Positions 5,991 through 12,283 of a stretch of DNA of 12,283 nt are shown one piece after another. The first letter of the stretch is position 1, and each line of letters starts with the position of its first letter. The DNA is from Acidianus hospitalis (GTDB taxonomy: Archaea > Thermoproteota > Thermoprotei_A > Sulfolobales > Sulfolobaceae), in contig JAWDOK010000027.1 in NCBI GenBank assembly GCA_046533895.1, positions 1 through 12,283 of the forward strand, in the 5' to 3' direction. Made by a program: the position numbers and the translations under genes. The notes beneath the pieces were generated by a model that was given only the letters and a program-made list of their open reading frames with translations, had not been told where the DNA came from and made no database searches.

Positions 5991-6131
5991 TTCCTATAGG
6001 GTCAGAATTATCCTTCGTATACACAAACCTTCTTTTTAACATGCAGAATGATAATACGCACGTCTTGAAGTTTAAAAAAGTAAGTAAATATAGTTTCATT
6101 TTTACGTTAGATTTGGGTAAAAGTATATTTA

Positions 6132-7721
6132 ATGTCTTTCTCTATCTTGAGTTATGAATTTAAAAATCAATTTGTATACATCCTAGGAGTACTAATTCTA
6201 GCATCCATAGTGGCACAAATATACATAGCCTACAGGCACGATAACGAGGAAACTAAGGTAATAGTAATAAATAACGGCACTGGATATATTGGAGATCCTC
6301 CAGCGAGTTTAGGAAATAGTGAAGACTACTTAATAAACCCAGTATTTCCTGCACACACTATAGCTAGCCAGTACGCTTACGTAACTTACGGTAATGGAAG
6401 AGTATTCATAGGCGGATTTTATTTATCCGGCAATGGATATTTAGCAGGTGCAAAGGGTGCTGCTGTAGTTTCATCAATGTTGGCCTATCAGCCTTTAACG
6501 TCTTATGATTACTATTTATATATTACAGCACCTTCATGCATTAACGTAGCAGGTGCAGTTAAAACTGACTCAGCTACGGTAATGTTCTTAGCCTCAATGT
6601 TAGGTCAAGAGTCTTCATTAAATAAGTCAATGTACTTCTTGGGCGACGTAGGCCTTGAAGGTTACATGTATTCAACAGGAGTAGTTTACCAAAGAATAGT
6701 ACAATTATACAATGGAGGAATCTACTATCTAGTAGTTCCTAAAATGATGGCATTAGCGGAAGGCAAGAATTACCAGATGGCTCAAGAGTTTGCATTACAG
6801 CACCACGAGGTTTTACTTACAGTTTGTTCAATACCTCAAATGTATCAAATGGAAACTTCAGAGCCATTACCTCAGCCAATAGGTTATTTAGATTTACAAT
6901 ATAATGCTTCTGCAGGATATCATTATTTGTGTTCACTTTACAAAGAATTAAATTCATCAGTAAGTAACCAAACAGTAAAAGAAGAGGCACTAAGCTGTTG
7001 GCTAAAAGCAGTAGGCTTAGCAGAGGAAGGTGATTATTATGCGTTTTACTTCTATCCAAATCCTGCAATTAATGCAATAGCATTACTTTACTCTCAAGAT
7101 TCGTCATTCAGTATAGATGAAGAAGTTTGCAAGGCTGTAAATTGTGCAGGGAATAATTTATGGAGAATTGAAACTGCTGCAGAGGCGGCGTACTTGGCTC
7201 AAGGCAATATAAGCGATAAAATACTTGCTGATGCCTGGGCTGCACTGAGCTTATCAATTATTGCAGGACCAACAATAACCCCATTAGGATTATATGAAGG
7301 AGTTTACAATGCTTAAGTAATAGATGTTTATGCAGCCGAGTACTACGACGCAGTAACAGGATCAAAGGCAGGTAATTTGACGCTTCTAACTGACGTATTT
7401 GATAATCATAATTTAATTTATGACTACGGCTTCTTCGCAAACTATTATGCGAAGTTAGCAATAGACTTCCGTAATTACTTCCTAGATCAGCTAAACTCCA
7501 CCGCATTGCAAGAAGTTGAGACTTCAATATGCAATTACATGATTCATGAAGATCAGATCCTGGAAAATGCTGCTGCATACTATGACGGACCTTCAGTTGT
7601 AGGCTATATAATGATGAGTTACGGAATGGAAAACCACAACTTATGTTACTTATACTATGCAATGCCGTTCATTAGAATGACAATGAACATGGAGCAATTG
7701 ACATGGTATAATGTGGATTGA
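6132..7721 (+). pseudogene. S16 (Lon-like) membrane-anchored protease-like gene interrupted by an in-frame TAA
   Basis: Translation begins at the ATG at 6132, runs 394 codons, meets TAA at 7314-7316, and continues open in the same frame for 134 codons to TGA at 7719-7721. Residues about 14-34 form one membrane helix, after which the protein is probably outside the cell: there are many N-x-S/T sequons (NGT, NAS, NSS, NQT, NIS, NLT, NST). Residues about 105-205 match the S16 peptidase domain of archaeal LonB and related archaeal serine proteases: KTDSATVMFLASML (Ser147 in the GDSAS position), the LNKS...GDVGLEG strand, and STGVVYQRIVQ...LVVP. In the last, Arg188 sits where the catalytic lysine is expected. 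The post-stop part is Tyr/Asn-rich like the pre-stop part, which argues for a single original gene. A CAA-to-TAA change would explain the stop. Alternatives are readthrough or a sequencing error. Confidence 0.72.
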
Positions 7722-7770
7722 AAGAGGAAAAAGTTTTTAAATATCCTTTTTTACATAATTTCTCATTTTA
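7722..7770. terminator. Bidirectional T-rich terminator between convergent genes
   Basis: The 49-base gap between the S16-type gene and tldE has a T6 run at 7747-7752 for rightward transcripts. An A5 run at 7728-7732 gives T5 on the minus strand for the tldD-tldE transcript. A TATA-like TTTTTAAATA at 7734-7743 is present, but no suitable gene follows it. Confidence 0.4.
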
Positions 7771-8997
7771 CTAAGCCCTAGTTATTTTTACATCTCTTAC
7801 TAGGACGTATGGAGAAAGTACGGGAATTCTAGAATCCCACCACTTTACTAGGTATCTCTCTTTGGATATTTCTTCTATATTCCTTATTAAATTAATGAGA
7901 CTATCTGCAATTCTTAACCTTCCAGCAACTCCTTCCACATTGCCATTCTTATAGACAATTACAGCATCCCTGCCTACGGTGGAGAAATTCCCTTCGACAT
8001 AATTTTGAAACCTAGTATACCAATTATTATTAAAGAATATTACATTCCCAGAAAGTAGCGAGTCCTTGCCAACGTCACCTTCATCAACTTCTAACGTCCA
8101 AGGGATAGGATTTATCCATCCTGCATTTCCAGTAGATTTAAGGTTCATTACTTCCGCAACCTCGTTATTTAGCAAAGGAGTTTTGAAAACTCCGTGATCT
8201 ATGATCTTTTTATTCTTAGTGAAAGTTGCCTCCATGTCAAATTCTACTGCGTTTGGCATGTCAGTTTTGGGGACATCAGAGAAAGTAAATTTTTCGCTTG
8301 CTATCCTATCCTCAGGCTTATATCTAGAAAATATTGAGTTTCCCATCATTATTGATAATCCAGAAGACATACGAGCAAGATAATTCATTAGGTTCCCAAA
8401 AACTAAAGGAGAAAGAACTACGTTATAAACTCCGTCATCCACTTTAGCTTTTTTAGTAATTGACGCCAGTTCGCAGGCAATGTTAACGCTTTCCTTTATT
8501 GTAGACTCTGAGTAGCTAGAAGAGGCAAAAGCCCATTGACCGGTGAATTCCCCATTAAAAGCCCTAAAGTAACCGTCTATCGAATTCCTTACATCGCTTC
8601 CGGAAAAACCCTTGGAAGTTGATAAAGAGATTGTACTCCTTGTAATGTTTACTATCCCTGAGATTGGGTACCTTGAATTGAGGACTAGTGAAATTACATC
8701 TTCAGGATTTTCCCTTATTTTTTCTATTTTATCATCCAATTTAACGAACTTATATTCCCCAGTATTTTCAGAAATTTTTGGTGAAAGCATTGGTTCTTCC
8801 ATTACATTTATTACGTTAGCAAAGTTAGGATCTAGTTCTTTTCCTTCCATTATAATGTATTTGTTACCTTTCTTAAGTAGAAAGTAAGAAACTTCGTTAT
8901 CTAATCTTTGAATAGTTGAGACTTTTCCATTAACAAATTTTATTACAGTAACTTCTTTTTTAGTTTTGAAAATTGCGTGCTCATCAAACCCTTGCAT
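7771..8997 (-). CDS. tldE: TldE/PmbA-type subunit of the TldD/TldE peptidase, 408 aa
   Basis: This is the non-catalytic partner of TldD. In bacteria the TldD/TldE complex is a metallopeptidase that degrades unfolded peptides and matures microcin B17; the archaeal substrate is unknown. PmbA/TldE signatures are visible: a Ser-rich SSSYSES segment (about residues 159-165), YNVVLSPLVFGNLMNYL (about 192-208), DHGVFKTPLLNNEVAE (about 267-282), STGNAGWINP (about 288-297), and a C-terminal NYVEGNFSTVGRDAV stretch. As expected for TldE, it lacks the HExxxH zinc motif. Its ATG abuts the tldD stop with no gap, and the anti-16S-like AGGTGATG lies inside the end of tldD, so translation is coupled. Confidence 0.9.
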   Translation of the reverse strand: MQGFDEHAIFKTKKEVTVIKFVNGKVSTIQRLDNEVSYFLLKKGNKYIIMEGKELDPNFANVINVMEEPMLSPKISENTGEYKFVKLDDKIEKIRENPEDVISLVLNSRYPISGIVNITRSTISLSTSKGFSGSDVRNSIDGYFRAFNGEFTGQWAFASSSYSESTIKESVNIACELASITKKAKVDDGVYNVVLSPLVFGNLMNYLARMSSGLSIMMGNSIFSRYKPEDRIASEKFTFSDVPKTDMPNAVEFDMEATFTKNKKIIDHGVFKTPLLNNEVAEVMNLKSTGNAGWINPIPWTLEVDEGDVGKDSLLSGNVIFFNNNWYTRFQNYVEGNFSTVGRDAVIVYKNGNVEGVAGRLRIADSLINLIRNIEEISKERYLVKWWDSRIPVLSPYVLVRDVKITRA

Positions 8998-10371
8998 TTA
9001 CATCACCTTAACTTTTACATTTCTCAACCTTAAGTCTGGCCCTCCTAGCCAAACAGGAATAGCTTGATCTGGATCTCCTTTACCGCAAATTCCTGCGTAG
9101 AACTTTAACTCTCTATCAGCGGCATCTACTGCAGGAAGAAACTCCGTAGTTTTCCCTTCTAGCACTGGGAAAAGTAATGGATCTCCTATTTCTCCGTTCT
9201 TTATCTCATAAGCCTCAAGACCTACATACCTCTCTCCAAGTCTCATGTCGTCTATGTTCCATTCCATGTAGCTCTTAAAATACACTCCTTCCTTAACGTC
9301 TTCAATTAGTTCTTCAAAGCTTATGTCTCCAGGCTGGAAGAAAGTGTTTGACATCCTTATTATAGGTTCTCTATCAAAGCTCATTGCCCTAGCAGAGCCG
9401 TTACTTTTGGTTTTAAACTTAGGTGAAGAAAACCTATCTTGCAGTAACTCGTTAACCTCACCGTCTTTTATTAGGTATTTTGCTCTTGCCTTAACTCCTT
9501 CGTCGTCTATTAGAAAGAATCCGTTACTGTTAGGTAAAGTTGGGTCGTCTATTACACTGACAGCGTTACTACCTATCTTCCTGATGTTAAGATCTTTCAA
9601 ATAGCTTAAGCCGGCTTGTGCACCTTCTCTACCTAAAACTCTGTCTGCCTCAAAGGGATGTCCAACCGATTCGTGAGCCATTATTCCGGCTAGCAGGGAA
9701 CTTAATACAACGTCAGTTTTACCTTCTTTAGGCGTTTTACCTTTAGTTAAGATCTTATCAACTTCCTTAATTTTCTCCTCAAGTTTATCTCCTATTTTCC
9801 AGCTATCTAATAATTCTAATCCACCGCTTGCACCGAATTCATCTGAATAAACTGTTGCAGTCTTATCCATGTATTTTAATACCAAAGAATAGGAAAAGTT
9901 TATCCTTGGTACTAAACCTTCAACTGTAGAACCGTCTTTAAACATTATCCTCTTCTCCTCCAGAGATTCAGAATACCATATGTTGAAATTTACTAATTTG
10001 GATTTTATATCCAAGCTTTTTATTCTTTCATAAATATCTTTAAAATATTTTATTTTCTCGTCAATTGGAATAGAATCGAAGGGCTTTACTTGTTTAACTT
10101 CATATTTTCCCGAGTAAACATCAGTATCTTCTAATTCCTCCCAACCCTGTCCTTGAATCTTCTTTAAATCAAGGCTTTCTGCGTTAGTTGATGAAGCAAA
10201 ATAGAGTATTCCTTGCTCGTATGCCCTAACAGAATAACCCTCATTTTTCTCCTTGCTTACGCCTAAAAGTCGTCCGTTCATTAAGAATATTGATGAGGAT
10301 TCATTCTTATGATACCTTGCCTCTAAGTACTTATAAGAATCAAACTTCTTTACAACTTTTTCTAAGTCCAT
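8998..10371 (-). CDS. tldD: TldD metallopeptidase, 457 aa
   Basis: This is the catalytic subunit of the TldD/TldE complex. The zinc site HESVGH (His233, Glu234, His238) sits in the family context AGIMAHESVGHPFEAD. A C-terminal AGICGKGDPD supplies Cys429, which aligns with the third zinc ligand of E. coli TldD, followed by the usual GGPDLRLRNVKV ending. Length and domain order are normal for the family. The ATG at 10369-10371 is preceded by a TATA-like box at the leaderless distance. It forms an operon with tldE immediately downstream. The ATPase gene upstream ends 41 bases before this start and is co-directional, so readthrough from it is possible but not required. Confidence 0.94.
   Translation of the reverse strand: MDLEKVVKKFDSYKYLEARYHKNESSSIFLMNGRLLGVSKEKNEGYSVRAYEQGILYFASSTNAESLDLKKIQGQGWEELEDTDVYSGKYEVKQVKPFDSIPIDEKIKYFKDIYERIKSLDIKSKLVNFNIWYSESLEEKRIMFKDGSTVEGLVPRINFSYSLVLKYMDKTATVYSDEFGASGGLELLDSWKIGDKLEEKIKEVDKILTKGKTPKEGKTDVVLSSLLAGIMAHESVGHPFEADRVLGREGAQAGLSYLKDLNIRKIGSNAVSVIDDPTLPNSNGFFLIDDEGVKARAKYLIKDGEVNELLQDRFSSPKFKTKSNGSARAMSFDREPIIRMSNTFFQPGDISFEELIEDVKEGVYFKSYMEWNIDDMRLGERYVGLEAYEIKNGEIGDPLLFPVLEGKTTEFLPAVDAADRELKFYAGICGKGDPDQAIPVWLGGPDLRLRNVKVKVM
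9001..9008 (-). promoter_or_regulatory. Shine-Dalgarno site for tldE inside the tldD 3' end
   Basis: The minus strand reads AGGTGATG, with GGTGA ending 5 bases before the tldE ATG. It complements the archaeal 16S 3' end. It fits the Sulfolobales pattern in which internal operon genes use a Shine-Dalgarno site and first genes are leaderless. Confidence 0.7.
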
Positions 10372-10390
10372 ACTTCTACTATGCTCTTCT

Positions 10391-10400
10391 CTTATTTATT
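10391..10400 (-). promoter_or_regulatory. TATA-like box of the tldD-tldE operon
   Basis: On the minus strand this is AATAAATAAG, centred about 25 bases before the tldD ATG, in the 41-base gap after the ATPase gene. Confidence 0.45.
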
Positions 10401-10412
10401 GATTATCGAGAC

Positions 10413-11606
10413 TTATGCTTCTCTTATATTTTTATTACGCTTCTCTATTTCTTTAGCAATTTCGATTAATCTCTCTGGTCCTATACTATCTTCAGAATTA
10501 GGGGGATCTTCCAAAACTCCTATTAAACCGGCTCTAGATATTCCAAAGTCCTTTATCCTTTCTATTGCTTTTCTAGCATCCTTTTCAGTAAATTTGTTCT
10601 TAACTTCGTAAGCTATGAAAGGCTTTCCTTTCTTTAATAAAACTACGTCGATATCTCCTTGAGGAGCATACGCTAATTCTGCATTATAATATTCAGCTAG
10701 CATTTCGCCTATAGAAAATTGTAGTTCTTTAGAAATAGGGTAAGTTAAATCCACAATTTTATTACCTTTTTCAGAAACCTTATACTTAGCCTCAGCATAG
10801 AAAGTCACACTCATTATTGGTGAGTCCAAATCATGATACCACTCACTACCTTTTCCTCCTTTGTATACCCTTATCTTCTTTATTAATCCCATTTTAAATA
10901 GTGTATCCAAATAAGAAGAAGCCTTTGACGGATTAATATCCATTCCTGCCTGCAGCTTAGCAGATATCATTGAAGAATTCCACATCCCTCCTGCAACTTC
11001 TAATAAAATAGCCTCATAAGTTTGCGTCAGTTTCCTATCTTCTTCCTGAAAGATTTCTCCTATTAATCCTTTTGTAATATAATAGAAGGATTGAGGATTC
11101 CTCTCCACGTCACTCCAATCTGAGGCGTGTTCAATTATCCAAGGGTCTCTAAACAGTAGCGCTTTATAAGGGTCTTTAACGCTAGCAAGTGCGTCACTGA
11201 ACTTTATTATTCCCATTTTGTAAGGTATTACATAGCCTAAAAGAGGGCTATTCCTATCAACAATTTTACTGATTACTCCTAAAGAACTAGCTAAAAGTAT
11301 TAATGAACCGTTAGGATAAGCAGTGGCTAATAAATCTAGATATTTATCTGGAAGCCTCTGGAATTCATCTAGTATTATTTTCTTTCCTTCCTTGAGTAAT
11401 GATATAATCTTATTTATGCCGTCATCTAATGGAATTTCGTCGTTTTCATGAATAATGTTCAAAGTTCTTGATATTAAATAATAATCATCGTACTCTAAAC
11501 ACCTCGTTGCTAGATAAGTTTTACCTACTTTTCTCCTCCCATAGATTAACCTCCATCCTTTCAAGTTTCTTATCTCTTCGCATTCTCTTCTTTCTATTTC
11601 AAACAT
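10413..11606 (-). CDS. Archaeal AAA-type ATPase with winged-helix and PD-(D/E)xK-like C-terminal region, 397 aa
   Basis: The N-terminal P-loop is GRRKVGKTY (Gly23-Lys29-Thr30), and the Walker B motif is KKIILDEFQRLP (Asp80-Glu81). A sensor-like LILLASSLGV follows at about 102-111. Residues about 195-250 look like a winged helix (KLQAGMDINPSKASSYLDTL). The C-terminal third carries a DUF234-like nuclease core: GEMLAEYY (Glu301), GDIDVVLL (Asp318/Asp320) and AYEVKNK (Glu334-x-Lys336). This layout matches the archaeal ATPase/DUF234 family, common in archaea and of unclear function, sometimes suspected in mobile-element or DNA-end processing. The ATG at 11604-11606 lies directly against two tandem palindromes, which suggests autoregulation by the winged helix or control by another repressor. 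All motifs appear intact. Confidence 0.85.
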   Translation of the reverse strand: MFEIERRECEEIRNLKGWRLIYGRRKVGKTYLATRCLEYDDYYLISRTLNIIHENDEIPLDDGINKIISLLKEGKKIILDEFQRLPDKYLDLLATAYPNGSLILLASSLGVISKIVDRNSPLLGYVIPYKMGIIKFSDALASVKDPYKALLFRDPWIIEHASDWSDVERNPQSFYYITKGLIGEIFQEEDRKLTQTYEAILLEVAGGMWNSSMISAKLQAGMDINPSKASSYLDTLFKMGLIKKIRVYKGGKGSEWYHDLDSPIMSVTFYAEAKYKVSEKGNKIVDLTYPISKELQFSIGEMLAEYYNAELAYAPQGDIDVVLLKKGKPFIAYEVKNKFTEKDARKAIERIKDFGISRAGLIGVLEDPPNSEDSIGPERLIEIAKEIEKRNKNIREA

Positions 11607-11634
11607 ATATTCACGAATATATATTCGGGAATAT
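11607..11634. promoter_or_regulatory. Two abutting 14-bp palindromes (operator) at the ATPase gene start
   Basis: ATATTC-AC-GAATAT (11607-11620) is followed without a gap by ATATTC-GG-GAATAT (11621-11634). Each is a perfect 6-bp inverted repeat around a 2-base spacer. A further half-site GAATAT follows at 11637-11642. The junction also makes a perfect 14-bp palindrome CGAATATATATTCG (11614-11627). The array covers the start-codon edge and the place where the TATA box should lie, so a bound dimer pair would block transcription. Confidence 0.65.
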
Positions 11635-11731
11635 AAGAATATATAGTTAAAAGACGCAAGCAGTTTGAAGAAGGGCTGAATCCTTTTTCATGTTAACAAA
11701 AATCTTTTTGTCTGTTTATAGCAAATTTTTG

Positions 11732-11836
11732 TTGATAAATAATGATCTCTCACATCGATGTGGGCAAAAGGGTGGGAGCAGAAATGGGACCCCCGTGCCG
11801 TTGGAGTCCCATGACCCACCTGTGGTTGAGGGCTAA
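11732..11836 (+). pseudogene. tnpB: Probable 3' remnant of an IS200/IS605-type tnpB
   Basis: The frame reads through SHRCGQKGGSRNG, then TPVPLESHDPPVVEG, to a TAA at 11834-11836. A GC-rich, Gly/Arg/Pro-rich tail ending in a PVP(L/V)E(S/A)-like stretch is what I recall of the C-termini of crenarchaeal TnpB proteins, after the zinc finger and the last RuvC motif. Neither of those is present here. No start codon or upstream body of tnpB is visible; the sequence ahead is AT-rich and non-coding, so only the last 25-35 codons would survive. The match is by pattern memory and is tentative. Confidence 0.45.
11751..11820 (+). ncRNA. Nested hairpins, candidate omega-RNA (reRNA) scaffold relic
   Basis: A 12-bp palindrome CACATCGATGTG (11751-11762) is followed by a nested stem: GGTGGG (11771-11776) pairs with CCCACC (11815-11820), and inside it ATGGGAC (11784-11790) pairs with GTCCCAT (11806-11812) around a GC-rich 15-base loop. 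In IS200/IS605 elements the guide RNA overlaps the tnpB 3' end and continues to the right end of the element, so the position fits. Whether it is transcribed is unknown; no clear promoter sits just upstream. Confidence 0.4.
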
Positions 11837-12035
11837 GTCCCTACACTCGATCATGATTGAACATAAAATGATTGAAATGAAAGTATAGGGACAAACGGAG
11901 CTAAAATTGTCTTCCTATTTAGTAGAAAATTGCAAGTTCTTCCATTATTTTTGGCTAAGGCCCTCAAAGCACAACGCACGTTAGTCGAATTTTCGTATTG
12001 AACTAGTTGTGTTCAACTATATTGCTAATTTAATT

Positions 12036-12058
12036 TTTTATCAGATAAAATGATAAAA
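12036..12058. repeat. 8-bp inverted repeat, AT-rich
   Basis: TTTTATCA and TGATAAAA flank a 7-base spacer. It could be a weak hairpin or a protein-binding dyad; AT-rich dyads of this size also arise by chance. Confidence 0.3.
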
Positions 12059-12186
12059 TTACGTAAAGTCTAATGTAAGATTTTCATAAAACTCTCAGTT
12101 AATAAATAATTTTTGGGAAAGAGATACTAATAAGATAGGTCTTTTAACTACGCACTCATTAGACTAAGCGTCGTTCATAAAAAGAA

Positions 12187-12283
12187 TTAGTCGTGAAATA
12201 TCCTTGCGTGGATTATTGCAGGAATTCCGCTCTTCACTTTCTCTTTTCCTCTCATTAATGCATCCTCAACTTCGTTGGGCCTT
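12187..12283 (-). CDS. C-terminal fragment, possibly a thiamine-pyrophosphate (acetolactate synthase-like) enzyme
   Basis: The minus strand is open from the window edge to a TAA at 12187-12189, giving 31 residues that begin RPNEVEDALMRGKEKVKSG and end IPAIIHARIFHD. The pattern (aromatic/basic-Pro-x-E-(V/L)-x-x-A-(L/I), helix, then a Gly-x-Pro-x-(I/V)-I strand) resembles the C-terminal end of TPP-dependent enzymes such as acetolactate synthase large subunits, where a final helix precedes the last strand. With so little sequence this is a suggestion only. The frame itself looks coding. Confidence 0.5.
   Translation of the reverse strand, partial: RPNEVEDALMRGKEKVKSGIPAIIHARIFHD

Larger units (their letters stand above)
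11650..12186. other. Gene-free stretch with mobile-element relic
   Basis: No convincing intact gene is present in these 537 bases. The first 80 are AT-rich. Positions 11732-11836 contain the tnpB-like relic with nested hairpins. The rest is AT-rich with only short chance frames (for example an 11-codon one from 11853), plus two simple inverted repeats: TTGAAC (11998-12003) / GTTCAA (12011-12016) and TTTTATCA (12036-12043) / TGATAAAA (12051-12058). Confidence 0.6.

Noticed and set aside
5959..6099. 47-codon N-terminal extension of QueE
   Set aside because: QueE proteins begin at the MLPISEIF-like segment, and a TATA-like box lies inside the extension at the leaderless distance from the shorter ATG.
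7258..7662. Minus-strand 134-aa frame across the S16 gene stop
   Set aside because: It is antisense to a clear coding frame, and its Ser/Leu/His-rich composition is typical of a shadow.
7734..7743. TATA-like TTTTTAAATA after the S16-type gene
   Set aside because: No gene starts downstream in either usable direction, and the sequence is better explained as part of the T-rich terminator region.
1..12283. CRISPR arrays, tRNA or rRNA genes
   Set aside because: Reading both strands by eye, I saw no regularly spaced direct repeats and no tRNA-like or rRNA-like segments. A covariance search was not possible here.

Overview
This AT-rich window looks like chromosome from a thermoacidophilic archaeon of the order Sulfolobales (Sulfolobus/Acidianus/Metallosphaera type). 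The evidence is a PaREP1-family gene, a QueE of archaeal archaeosine-pathway type, a TldD/TldE pair, an archaeal ATPase with a nuclease-like tail, an archaeal Lon-like (S16) membrane protein, and many starts with a TATA-like box about 25-30 bases upstream and almost no leader. The assignment comes from reading the proteins and promoters; no search was run.

Layout. Positions 1-60 hold the first 20 codons of a leftward transposase. Positions 82-3880 form an accessory segment: an unknown 219-aa gene that probably runs into the insertion-sequence end, a PaREP1 gene, a GC-rich hairpin-dense patch inside a 95-aa reading frame, a broken Doc/Fic toxin gene, and two unrecognised neighbouring genes (263 and 261 aa). 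The second of these has a long Ser/Thr-, Pro- and Asn-rich tail.

Positions 4031-5958 are housekeeping: an exonuclease III/AP endonuclease gene facing a likely queE-HPP operon. Positions 6132-7721 hold one long S16-type (Lon-like) membrane protein gene interrupted in frame by a TAA codon. The residue aligned with the catalytic lysine is arginine, so this gene is either dead or unusual. Positions 7771-10371 hold tldD and tldE, translationally coupled with zero spacing. Upstream of them, 10413-11606 is an AAA-type ATPase with a winged-helix and PD-(D/E)xK-like C-terminal part. Its start codon sits against two abutting 14-bp palindromes that look like an operator.

Positions 11607-12186 carry no convincing intact gene. 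Within them, 11732-11836 looks like the extreme 3' end of a tnpB gene, with nested hairpins of the kind expected for an omega-RNA scaffold. The window ends in the last 31 codons of a leftward gene, possibly a thiamine-pyrophosphate enzyme.

The most interesting items are the two hairpin-rich GC islands (1505-1658 and 11750-11836), which share a 9-mer in the same codon phase; the tandem operator; the in-frame stop in the S16 protein; and the two-gene unknown cassette.
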